This document shows positions 35,305 to 45,000 of a stretch of 64,000 nucleotides of DNA, one piece after another. This DNA comes from CAZPBN01 sp964584935 (GTDB taxonomy: Bacteria > Acidobacteriota > Aminicenantia > Aminicenantales > Aminicenantaceae). Within the stretch, counting starts at the first letter, position 1, and every line of letters begins with the position of its first letter. The notes under the pieces are model-generated. The model saw only the letters and a program-made list of their open reading frames with translations, did no database searches and had not been told where the DNA came from. The DNA lies in NCBI GenBank assembly GCA_964584935.1, contig CAZPBN010000001.1:1-64000 (forward strand), read 5' to 3'. The translations under genes and the position numbers were made by a program.

Positions 35305-35714
35305 GTCTTCAAACTCCTTTAATTATAGTAAAGTTCATTATACCCAATTTTGGTTGCACTTAAAGACACAAAATCATAAAAATAGAAATTCACTATTTTC
35401 TCATCATTTCAGATTATCAGCATAGGGAGCAGATTCGGAGGGGTCACCAAACCCAAGGAAATATCATAGGATGTGAGAGGTTAAAGGAATGACTGGAACA
35501 GGTACTTCTAAAAATAGAATTTCTAAATCTAATTTTGATGAACTGATTGATTTTGATTCAAATAACTCATAGGAATATTGAATCAATTTAATGGGAACTC
35601 CCTCTAATAAAACCAATAAAACACTTGTTTCTATCGATTATAATTGTTTACAATAGAATCATCTATGGAACACCAATGTTCTCTTTATTAAATTCTCTAA
35701 CCAATGGAGGAATC
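35305..35714. other. Intergenic between divergent genes
   Basis: About 410 bases between the gamma-carbonic anhydrase start and the tricorn-type protease start. It should contain both promoters. TATAAT at 35639-35644 lies about 70 bases before the protease start, but I see no good -35 partner. No repeat or gene is supported. Confidence 0.35.
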
Positions 35715-38700
35715 ATGAAAAAAGCATTTCTATTTGTTTTTGTTTTTATCTTAATGATCAATTTCACCGTCGCTGGTGATAATGCCAGATTACTGAGATT
35801 TCCGGATATCAACAATGAACTGGTTGTCTTTGTTTATGCCGGTGATATCTGGTCTGTTTCTGCCGATGGAGGAGATGCCAAAAGGCTTACTTCCCACCTG
35901 GGGCTCGAACTGTTCCCTAAAATATCACCGGATGGAAAATGGATTGCTTTTTCAGGCGAGTACTCCGGTTCAAGACAGGTTTATATAATGCCGTCCACGG
36001 GAGGCATTCCCAAACAGTTGTCTTATTATAATGATGTCGGCGTCATGCCTCCAAGAGGAGGATTTGATAATCAAGTGCTTGATTGGACACCGGACAGCCA
36101 AAAAATTCTCATTAGAGCCAACAGGACTCCTTACGGAAAAAGAATGGGAAAGTACTTTCTTGTCCCTATAAATGGTGGGCTGGAAACTCCCCTTCAGATT
36201 CCTGAAGCCGGAGGAGGAACGTTTTCTCCGGATGGCAATAAAATAGTTTATACGCCCATATCCCGGGAGTGGAGAACTTGGAAAAGATACAAGGGAGGGA
36301 GAGCGCAGGATGTCTGGATTTATGACCTTGAACACAATAAATCAAAACGGTTGACTGATTTTCCCGGTACAGATCAGCATCCTATCTGGTATCAAAACAA
36401 AATATATTTTATTTCAGACAGGGATCTAACATTGAATATGTATTCCTACCATTTGGATACCGGAGATATCGAGCAGCTCACTGATTTTGACAAATATGAT
36501 ATCCTATGGCCTTCAGGAACCAATGGACTCATCGTGTACGAAAATGGAGGCACTATTTATAAGTTTGACATGGATTCAGGTAAAAATCAGAAATTAACGG
36601 TCAATATCAATTTTGACAATCCGAATATTCTTCCCTACTTCAAGGAAGTGGATGAGGATATTCAGAGTTTTGATATTTCTTCCACAGGAAAACGAGCTGT
36701 GTTTGAAGCCAGAGGGGATGTATTTACTGTCCCAGCGCAACAGGGAATAACCTATAACCTGACAGACTCCCAAGGAATCAGAGAGATGTCCCCCTCCTGG
36801 TCACCTGATGGAAGATACATTGCTTTTTATTCAGACAAAACAGGAGAATACGAAATTTATCTTATGGATAAAAGTCAGGATAACAAAATAATCCAACTCA
36901 CCTCTGACAGCAAAGTATGGAAATTTCCCTGTGTGTGGTCTCCGGACAGTTCAAAACTTCTCTATTCAGAAAAAAACCAGAAATTGAATATTATTGACAT
37001 CAACACCAAAGAAATGTCCACGGTTGATAAAGCAAAATACTCCGATATAGGAGATTATTCCTGGTCTCCGGATTCAAAATGGGTCATCTACACAAAAGCC
37101 AGTGAAAACAGACTCAGTGCTCTATGGGTTCATTCTCTTGAACAAAAAAAAGCATTCCAATTAACCAATGACATGTATAATGATTTTTCTCCTGTTTTTT
37201 CGACTTGCGGCAAATACATTTTCTTTCTTTCCAACCGGAGTTTTAACCTGAGCTTTTCAACTTTTGAATTCGATTATTTATACAACAATGCCACCAAAAT
37301 CTATTCGGTTGCCCTCACCGATCAAATCCCTCCCTTGTTCAAAGATAAAAATGATGTGGAAGAAATCAAGGAACCTGAAAAAGACAAAAAGAAACCATCC
37401 AACGATCAAAACAAGGAGACTCCTTCTGTCAAGATCGATTTCAGTGGAATCAACAACAGAATCATTTCATTTCCCCTTAGTGCCGGCAATTACAGAGGCG
37501 TCGATGCTATAGAGGGAGGAATTCTCTATTTCAAAAACGGAACTATTCATCAATATGTGATCAAAGAGAAAAAAGATTCGGTAGTTATACAAGGCATCTC
37601 AGCTTTAGATTTGTCTGCCGATGGCAAGAAAATTTTATACCGCTTTAAAAACAAATTTGGTATCACTGCAATCAAACCTAATCAAAAACCGGATACAGGA
37701 GCTCTGGCTCTTTCGGATATGACCGTAAAAATCAATCCCCGCATAGAATGGAAACAGCTTTTCAACGACGGCTGGAAGATTTACAGGGACTGGTTTTATG
37801 TCAAAAACCTTCATGGAGTGGACTGGAAAAAGATAAAAGCCAAATATGAAGAGCTCATCCACTATATCGGTCACCGTGCTGATCTTGATTTTCTTTTCGG
37901 CGAGATGGTCGGAGAGTTGAACGTTGGGCATTGTTATGTCAATTGGGGCGATTTTGAGAGACCAGAAAGAGTGGATACGGGGCTCTTAGGAGCACAGCTC
38001 ACAGCAGATAAAAAATCCAAGCGCTATATCATCAGCAAGATCTACGAAGGAGAAAATTGGAATGAAAATAGAAGGTCTCCTTTAACCGAGCAAGGGATTC
38101 AGGTTAAAGAGGGAGATTACTTGATCAGTATCGATGGGGAAGATGTCTTTATTAAAGACAACCCTTATCGATTCCTTGAAAATAAAGCCGGGGAAAAAGT
38201 TGAGGTCTCTGTTAATTCCAAACCGGAAAAAGAAAATCAGAGGACCTATTTGATAGAGCCCGTAAAAAGCGAATTGGAACTGTTTTACCTGGATTGGGTC
38301 AAAAGCAGAAGAAGAATGGTGGATGAACTTTCCGGAGGAAGAATTGGTTATTTTCATGTCCCCAACACTTCAACGGCAGGAAACAGAGAACTTTTTAAAG
38401 GTTTTTACGCCTTCAAAGATAAGGATGCCTTGATCATTGATGAACGATATAATGGCGGAGGATTCATTCCTGATGTCATGACCGGGCTTTTATCGAGGAC
38501 TGTTTTAAGCTATTGGGCAAGAAGAGGAATAAAACTCACCCAGACTCCAGCCGCTGCTCATGAAGGACCTAAAGCTATGCTCATAAATCATTACTCTTCT
38601 TCAGGAGGAGATGCGTTTCCTTACTATTTTAAAAAGAAGAATCTGGGAGTTCTCATAGGAACCAGAACCTGGGGAGGCCTGGTGGGGATATCCGGTAATC

Positions 38701-38963
38701 CCCGGCTTGCTGATGGCGGTTATCTCTCGGTTCCCACTTTCGGATTTGTGGATACAGATGGAAAGTGGGCGGTTGAAGGCATCGGAGTCTATCCTGATAT
38801 CGAAGTCTATGACAGGCCTGAACTGGTGGCAGAGGGGAAAGATCCGAGCCTCCAAAAAGCAATCGAATACCTTTTGAAAAAGCTGGAAAAAAATCCCCCT
38901 AAAAAAATTGAAAAGCCGGAAAGTCCAGATAGGTCAAAATGGATAAAAAAAGATATCAAATGA
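35715..38963 (+). CDS. Tricorn-type protease, secreted
   Basis: Large serine protease of the tricorn family (S41), 1082 aa. I start at ATG 35715, directly after GGAGGA, because it opens a clean signal peptide (MKKAFLFVFVFILMINFTVA); an in-frame ATG 90 bases upstream is less likely. Domains in order: beta-propeller repeats (about 25-340, and a second set 345-590, with S-P-D-G-K units), a Lys/Glu-rich linker near 580, the C1 domain with helix HRADLDFLFGEMVGELNVGH whose His (about 739) is the expected base, a PDZ domain (about 775-860), and the catalytic core with NHYSSSGGDAFPYYF holding the nucleophile near 961-966. It probably degrades peptides in the periplasm. Confidence 0.93.
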   Translation: MKKAFLFVFVFILMINFTVAGDNARLLRFPDINNELVVFVYAGDIWSVSADGGDAKRLTSHLGLELFPKISPDGKWIAFSGEYSGSRQVYIMPSTGGIPKQLSYYNDVGVMPPRGGFDNQVLDWTPDSQKILIRANRTPYGKRMGKYFLVPINGGLETPLQIPEAGGGTFSPDGNKIVYTPISREWRTWKRYKGGRAQDVWIYDLEHNKSKRLTDFPGTDQHPIWYQNKIYFISDRDLTLNMYSYHLDTGDIEQLTDFDKYDILWPSGTNGLIVYENGGTIYKFDMDSGKNQKLTVNINFDNPNILPYFKEVDEDIQSFDISSTGKRAVFEARGDVFTVPAQQGITYNLTDSQGIREMSPSWSPDGRYIAFYSDKTGEYEIYLMDKSQDNKIIQLTSDSKVWKFPCVWSPDSSKLLYSEKNQKLNIIDINTKEMSTVDKAKYSDIGDYSWSPDSKWVIYTKASENRLSALWVHSLEQKKAFQLTNDMYNDFSPVFSTCGKYIFFLSNRSFNLSFSTFEFDYLYNNATKIYSVALTDQIPPLFKDKNDVEEIKEPEKDKKKPSNDQNKETPSVKIDFSGINNRIISFPLSAGNYRGVDAIEGGILYFKNGTIHQYVIKEKKDSVVIQGISALDLSADGKKILYRFKNKFGITAIKPNQKPDTGALALSDMTVKINPRIEWKQLFNDGWKIYRDWFYVKNLHGVDWKKIKAKYEELIHYIGHRADLDFLFGEMVGELNVGHCYVNWGDFERPERVDTGLLGAQLTADKKSKRYIISKIYEGENWNENRRSPLTEQGIQVKEGDYLISIDGEDVFIKDNPYRFLENKAGEKVEVSVNSKPEKENQRTYLIEPVKSELELFYLDWVKSRRRMVDELSGGRIGYFHVPNTSTAGNRELFKGFYAFKDKDALIIDERYNGGGFIPDVMTGLLSRTVLSYWARRGIKLTQTPAAAHEGPKAMLINHYSSSGGDAFPYYFKKKNLGVLIGTRTWGGLVGISGNPRLADGGYLSVPTFGFVDTDGKWAVEGIGVYPDIEVYDRPELVAEGKDPSLQKAIEYLLKKLEKNPPKKIEKPESPDRSKWIKKDIK

Positions 38964-38965
38964 AT

Positions 38966-39346
38966 CTATTTTTTCTTTAAAGAAGAAAGAAGAACAACAA
39001 TCCCAATTCCTATGATGATCAAAGGCCACCAATGAGTGATTTCATAAATACTTGTTGATCCAACTATTATAAAAATGATTCCAATAATCAATTTTCCTAT
39101 ACGAAAGACATAGTATCCCGGCATAAGTTCTCTTAATATGACTTCCAATACCATAATGCTTCCCAATCCTATTAACGTATAAAACAACCAGTCTTTCCAA
39201 GTAATGGAATCCAGGGTCATGAGAAGAAACAAGACTCCGAGCAGGATCAGCGATAAACCTGATGAAATTCGGGATATGGGATCGTTCTTGTTTTTTTTTC
39301 TGGATTTAGGGCTTTCCTTTTTTGGACTATCATTCGGGCTCTTCAT
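38966..39346 (-). CDS. Small membrane protein, DUF5668/LiaF-N-like
   Basis: 126 aa. A basic, Ser/Lys-rich N-terminus (about 1-25) is followed by four hydrophobic segments: ISSGLSLILLGVLFLLMTL, WLFYTLIGLGSIMVLEVI, IGKLIIGIIFIIVGSTSIYE, and WPLIIIGIGIVVLLSS. The tandem two-helix pattern with Trp-Pro-Leu-Ile-Ile-Ile-Gly is that of DUF5668 / LiaI-LiaF-like membrane modules, which often accompany envelope-stress proteins. The C-terminus is KKK. It is 32 bases downstream of the SPOR-domain gene on the same strand, so the two are probably co-expressed. Its stop is three bases from the convergent tricorn gene stop. Confidence 0.7.
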   Translation of the reverse strand: MKSPNDSPKKESPKSRKKNKNDPISRISSGLSLILLGVLFLLMTLDSITWKDWLFYTLIGLGSIMVLEVILRELMPGYYVFRIGKLIIGIIFIIVGSTSIYEITHWWPLIIIGIGIVVLLSSLKKK

Positions 39347-39378
39347 TTCATCCTCTTTAACTTTTCTTATTTGAGAAT

Positions 39379-40242
39379 TTATCTCAATTCAATTTGACAA
39401 GAGACAATCCAGGCTGCTTTATAACCAAGTGCTTTGAGTCTTTCCTCTAATTTTTTGGCTTCTTCTTTTGTACGGCAGTCTCCTATCCTGACTTTCCAAT
39501 ATTCATTGATGTGTTCCACATAGACATTCTCATTTTTAATGACCGAACGGATGTCTTCAGCCAGTTTGTTTGCATCCTCCCTTCTGTACAGGGCAGCAAT
39601 CTGCACCCGGAAACCCACCATTTTTTCCACAGCTGTTGGGGCTTCTTCAACTTCTCCGGATTTTTCTTTCTCCGGGAGGGATATATCTTCCTCTTTTATT
39701 CTAGGAGTGCTTTCCTCTAATTCTCCTGATTCATAATCTTTGGGAAGAAAGATCTGCGTTCCATTCGGCAAGACCACTTTTCCTTTCCCCCGCATATAGA
39801 CATATCCTTCCTCTGTCAACAAGAAAGTCAAACGATTCAGCTTGCTCCCTTCACCAATAAAAGTGTATGTTTTATAGGTTCCATCCGGTGCCTCGACCTT
39901 TAATTCCACTCTTCCTTCAAATCGGTGAATGCTCTCCTTACCCCAAATGCTTTTATTGGATTTATCATAATTGGCAACTGTATCATCTGGAAACTCAGTC
40001 TTAGCACTGATGGAATCAGGGGAATGTTGTTTGATTGTTACTCGACTGTGTGGAATTTTCGCTTGGGGATTAAATTCCTTGATCATAAATCTATTTTCAG
40101 GTCCCTGTTCCTTAATTTCTTCGATGAGCTTTTTCTCTATTCTGGGGACAAGTTTTTCCGTTAAATCTGTTTCATATCCATAAATTAAAAAAACAAACAA
40201 AAATAAAACAACCAAACACACAATGGATATTTTCTTAAACAT
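39379..40242 (-). CDS. SPOR-domain envelope protein
   Basis: 287 aa. An N-terminal signal or anchor segment (ISIVCLVVLFLFVFLIYGY) leads to a periplasmic region of beta strands (about 55-175; RFEGRVELKVEAPDGTYKTY, YMRGKGKVVLPNGTQIFL), an acidic Glu/Ser-rich linker (about 175-205), and a C-terminal SPOR domain (about 208-285; MVGFRVQIAALYRREDANKL, EHINEYWKVRIGDCRTKEEA). SPOR domains bind glycan strands lacking stem peptides, usually at division sites. The middle region is not recognised. It is upstream of and likely co-transcribed with the small DUF5668-like gene, which supports an envelope role. Confidence 0.85.
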   Translation of the reverse strand: MFKKISIVCLVVLFLFVFLIYGYETDLTEKLVPRIEKKLIEEIKEQGPENRFMIKEFNPQAKIPHSRVTIKQHSPDSISAKTEFPDDTVANYDKSNKSIWGKESIHRFEGRVELKVEAPDGTYKTYTFIGEGSKLNRLTFLLTEEGYVYMRGKGKVVLPNGTQIFLPKDYESGELEESTPRIKEEDISLPEKEKSGEVEEAPTAVEKMVGFRVQIAALYRREDANKLAEDIRSVIKNENVYVEHINEYWKVRIGDCRTKEEAKKLEERLKALGYKAAWIVSCQIELR

Positions 40243-40459
40243 TTGTTCTCCTCCCTTAAAAACTCAAATTCCCCCTCACTTTATGAAATAAACACATAGA
40301 TATTTTCTCTATTTTTATCTATTTCAATTTTTAGCACAGGAAGCGGGTTAAGTCAAATTATTACTGATTAAAGTCACTCTACCGGAATTGACTTTTCCAT
40401 TTCCAGCCCCTCTCCACACATAATAGAAAAAAGGGGTGAAGTTCACAATTTTAATAAAA

Positions 40460-40488
40460 TTGATATTTAACATTTTTTGTTTTATAGT
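40460..40488 (+). promoter_or_regulatory. Sigma-70-like promoter for the alpha-2-macroglobulin operon
   Basis: TTGATA (40460-40465), a 17-base spacer and TATAGT (40483-40488) form a good match to a housekeeping promoter about 80 bases before the start of the clan CD protease-like gene. The long leader (about 75 bases) shows no further feature. The gap of 326 bases separates divergent genes. Confidence 0.45.
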
Positions 40489-40568
40489 AGAGATGCTTAT
40501 GAAATAAATATTTATAAATACATTTTCATTTTAATGATGCTTTAATTATAGTTTCATATATTCAATAA

Positions 40569-42014
40569 ATGAATAAAACCGTCCAAAAGAACAAATTATA
40601 TCTAATCATCTCCATTTGTCTTGTCTTATTATCCTCTATCACTGGAGCTGATTCATTCCCTTGTCAAAATAAAGAATTCCCGCATAAATCCATTATGGTC
40701 TCAGCATCCCAGGATGACCTTCTGGGAAGATATGAAAAAAGCAACAGAAAATTCATAAGAACTGAAATCGGAGACAAAATTGTATACCACCATCTCAGAA
40801 AAATCGATAAGGCTGTTGTGGAAAAAGACTTTATCGTTTATCAATTCAATAGATACACAAGAGAATTTATAAAAAAAATAGAAAACTGGAGAGAAGGATT
40901 GCCCGAACATATCAATATTTCTGTGAGCAAACAAGAAGCTGCGCTCAAAGCTAAAGGAGACATCCTCTCCACAAAATTGTATATCATATCACCTGAATCA
41001 GATATATTTCTTCTTGATCCTGTCCCTGAAAATCCATGTTGGATCATAAAGAGCATCAAGGATTCTCGTATGATTATCACAGTCATTGATGCTGTAAACG
41101 GAATCCTATTAGGATATGGGATTTCCCCTCCTTATGACAGTGTCTCCATGTCTGGACCTTATAAAAAAAATCCCTGTCGTGATTCCTGGACATCATGGTA
41201 TGAAAGCGCTGAATTCTGGTTTAATAAAATGGGTTACCCTGCCCATGCCATTGAGTGGCCAACAAAAGCAGAAATAAGAAATTTTCTTCAGGATCCTCGG
41301 ATTAAGCTCTTCTATGAAATAGCCCACGGCAGCAGCTCTCAATTTGGGGGAACCTGTCGAAACGGAAGAATTATTTTCACCACTGCTAAGGAAATTGAAA
41401 AATGGATCTCTTCCTATCCCAAAAAAGCATTTGTATTTATAGGCAGTTGCAAAGGAATGGATAAGATTGGTGACAATTCCTTATCCTATGAATTCAGAAA
41501 AGGATCTTCAGAAAACACCACAACCACCGGATATTGGGATATTAAAAGAGAGAAATGTGACAGTTGTTGGACAAATTCTGTTGACTGGCAGGAACAATTT
41601 TTCTTTTATATCTGTCATGGAAATTCTGTGAAAGAAGCCTTTGATTTATCTCTCGCTGATTATCCCATGTGTACGGACTGTGTCCGTTTTGCAGGGGACG
41701 AGGATTATATTATTGAAAAAAGGATATATGCTCCTCTTTTTGTTTCAGCCGAACAAGTGAAGAACCGCTCCCTGCTCCAGATGGAATACATCAATGTATT
41801 AAAATGGAAAGCCAATTCTTTGAATTATGAAGTCGACAACTACAGAATCTATGAAATCAAAGGAGACAGTTGGGATCTGATTGCGGATATCCCTCCTGAT
41901 ACTTTCAAATACCAGCACAGGAATGTTAAAGAAAACAAAAAATATTTATATGGACTGGTTGCGATTATATGCAACACAGAAAGTCCTGCGATTTATATAG
42001 AAATAAACAATTAG
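40569..42014 (+). CDS. Putative clan CD cysteine protease, secreted
   Basis: 481 aa, not assigned to a named family. A signal peptide (LYLIISICLVLLSSITGADS) opens the protein. The central part has a His-Gly in FYEIAHGSSSQFGG (His about 253) and, 41 residues later, a strand followed by Cys in KKAFVFIGSCKGMD (Cys about 294). A His-Gly and a Cys each at the end of a hydrophobic strand with this spacing are the hallmark of clan CD peptidases (caspase/gingipain/C25-like). Three Cys pairs nearby (CDSCW, MCTDC) could form disulfides. The C-terminal about 85 residues resemble a fibronectin III domain. It lies 27 bases before the alpha-2-macroglobulin gene; whether the two act together is inference. 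No clear ribosome site. Confidence 0.6.
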   Translation: MNKTVQKNKLYLIISICLVLLSSITGADSFPCQNKEFPHKSIMVSASQDDLLGRYEKSNRKFIRTEIGDKIVYHHLRKIDKAVVEKDFIVYQFNRYTREFIKKIENWREGLPEHINISVSKQEAALKAKGDILSTKLYIISPESDIFLLDPVPENPCWIIKSIKDSRMIITVIDAVNGILLGYGISPPYDSVSMSGPYKKNPCRDSWTSWYESAEFWFNKMGYPAHAIEWPTKAEIRNFLQDPRIKLFYEIAHGSSSQFGGTCRNGRIIFTTAKEIEKWISSYPKKAFVFIGSCKGMDKIGDNSLSYEFRKGSSENTTTTGYWDIKREKCDSCWTNSVDWQEQFFFYICHGNSVKEAFDLSLADYPMCTDCVRFAGDEDYIIEKRIYAPLFVSAEQVKNRSLLQMEYINVLKWKANSLNYEVDNYRIYEIKGDSWDLIADIPPDTFKYQHRNVKENKKYLYGLVAIICNTESPAIYIEINN

Positions 42015-42041
42015 AAAAAAGCAAGGATCGGAGAGGGTAAA

Positions 42042-45000
42042 ATGGGAAAAAAATTCTTTATATTTATATTTGCTATTATTTTAATCTTGTCTTTCTCTGC
42101 CACATGCAAAAAAAATAACGAAAAAAACACCAATCCTGATAAACCAAAAATAACAGTTGTCGGAGACCTCCATATAACTCATGTCACTCCAAAAGGGCAA
42201 ACATCCGCCCCCCATGAAACAGAAACCATTGTTGTCATCTTTGACCAACCGATGGTCGCTTTGAAAGCCTACTCTGAACAAAACGCCAATTCTTTCTTTG
42301 AGATTTCACCTTCTCATTCCGGACGATTTCAATGGATGGGAACTAAAACCCTGACTTTTACACCGGATGACCGTTTTCCCTACTCCACGGAATTTAAAGT
42401 CACAATCCCTGCCGGAATCATATCCCTGAATGGATATTCCTTAAAAAACGATTATACCTGGACATTTTCTACTATGCGTCCGGAACTCAAGCGGCATTAT
42501 CCTCGTAACAAACAAAAGTGGCTCGACCTTGATACCAGAATCATGCTCATTTTCAATCAGCCTGTCCAAAAGAAAAATTCTTCGGAATTCCTCAACTTAA
42601 CCGAATTGACAGAAAGCAACAAAGAAAATCCCCTTGATTTCAAAATAAGTTATCCTTCCAAAAAACTAATAGAAGAAGAAAATATCAAAGCATTGAAAAA
42701 AGAAATCCTTATTTTAGAGCCAAAGGAAAAACTCAATCCAGAATGTCAATATATTGTAGAAATCAAAAAAGGATTTCCGGCAAAAGAAGGACCTTTGGGG
42801 AAAGAAAAAAGCAATCTGTTTGTGTTCGAAACCTATAATAAATTTATATACGCCGGTGTGTTTGAAATGAAAGATAGAAATCCTGATGACACGTTCAAGT
42901 TATATTTTTCCAATCCGGTGACTTATAAAAAACTTGTCAAACATATCCACTTTTCACCTGAGATTAAAATTCCTGAATATTATTTGAACCGGGAATACTC
43001 AAGGTCTACTCTGTACCTCTCTCTTCCCTTTGAACCGGAAACAGAATACTCAGTCCGGATCGACCCTGAACTCACTGATAAGTTTGGAAACAAGCTCAAT
43101 AAAAAAATCAATATCCATTTCTCCACCACTTCTTATAAACCCTATGTCACCATGTCCACCCGTAACGGAATCATCGAATCATATGGAAATTTATTATATC
43201 CCATCTTTGTGATGAATACTTCCAGAGTATTTCTCCAAGGAGCCTTAGTTCAAAAGCAAGATATCATTCCTCTCCTTACATCCGAAAAAACATTCTGGTC
43301 CAGTAAGGAAATGATCAAGAAAAATTTCTTTCATATCCAGAAGTATTTAGAATTCGATGCTCCCAGAAATAAAAAGCATGTGCATTCTCTTAATTTAAAG
43401 CAAATTCTTAAAAAACAATCCGGTTTGGTTTTCCTTCAACTGGATACAAAACTAAAAGAAAAGTGGAGCCGCTTTCCAAAAGCTTTTCTCCAGGTTACCA
43501 ATCTGGGAATAACAGCCAAATTTTCTAAGTACAATAATCTCGTGTGGGTCACTGAATTAAAGACAGGACTCCCTGTCAAGGACGCTGAGATTGAAATAAG
43601 GGATGATGCCAACAAAATTTTCTTTAAAGCTGTGACTGACAAAGAGGGTAAAGCCATAACTCCTGGATGGAAAGAGCTTGGAATCAAACCAAAACACAGC
43701 TGGAGGAAACCACGGCAATGGATTATCGCCAAAAAAGGAAATGATCTGGCTTTCACTTCTTCTGAATGGGGAACCGGCATATATCCTTACAGATTTGGCA
43801 TTCAATACGATTGGAATCCGGAACCTCTCAAATACAAAGGTTATATTTTCTCCGAGAGGGGAATATACAGAGCCGGAGAAAAAGTTCATATAAAAGGAAT
43901 CATAAGAAAAAGTGAAAAGGGGAAATGGATTATTCCGGATATAAGCTCCTTGACGTGTGAAGTATCTGATCCATTCGGAAAGAATATTTTTAAAGAAAAT
44001 ACCGAGCTCGACGATTTTGGTTCCTTTGATTTTTCCGTCATAACCGATGCCGAAGCCTCCCTCGGTTATTATAAAATAAAAGCCATTTTACCTCCTCCCT
44101 CAAAAAAAGAAAAAGGGAAGGCTTTTCATTCTTCTTTCAGAGTAGAAGCATTTCGCCCTGCTGAATTCGAAGTCCATCTCCATACCAAGAAGAACCAGTA
44201 CACCTTTGGAGATAAATATGAAGCCCAAGTCAGAGCCAATTACCTGTATGGGGGTGCTATGGGACGGCAAAAAGTTTCCTGGCATCTTAGACTTAATAAA
44301 TCTTCGTTTCAGCCTCCGGGACACAAAGGATATACTTTCGGAAGTCACTATTCCCTATGGGAAGATGAACAAATCAAGGAAAGCCGTCTACTTCATTCCG
44401 GAGAAACAACTCTGGATGAAAACGGAGAACTTCTGGTGGAAACAAATCTCATCCCTGAAAAAGAAAAAGATAGTGTTTCTGCTTCTCTTGAAGTCACCGT
44501 GCAAGGACCCAGTCGTCATTCCATTTCCAACCGGATTCATACCCTTGTCCATAGAGGAAAATATTATATCGGCGTCAAACCTGAAGAAACATTCCTGGCA
44601 TCCGGGGATAAGCTTCCTGTTCATATCATCACAACGGATCCAGAAGGAACCATCTTAGGAAACAAAGAACTGGAATTGAAATTCATAAAACGGGAATGGC
44701 ATTCAGTCAAAAAAGCAGGATTCGGGGGAAGATACAACTGGATCAGTGAAAAGAAAGATATTGAACTCAAAAAGCTCCAAATCGAAACTAAAAACACACC
44801 TCTTCAAGTTTCGTTCACTCCAGAAAAATCAGGATTGTATCTTATCCGTTGTATTGGAGAAGATGAACTGGGGAATGAAATCATCACAACCAGTCATTTT
44901 TACGTGACAGGTGGCGACTATGTCCCCTGGAAAAGAGAAGATGATGATTTTATAGAGCTTGTTCCGGACAAAGAAAACTATAAACCCGGAGACACAGCTC

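Noticed and set aside
38960..38990. TTCTTTAAAGAA palindrome as a bidirectional terminator between tricorn and DUF5668-like genes
   Set aside because: It overlaps the end of the DUF5668-like coding sequence and is A/T-only. It may contribute, but evidence is insufficient.
43436..43889. Minus-strand frames inside the alpha-2-macroglobulin gene
   Set aside because: Shadows of the long intact coding frame.
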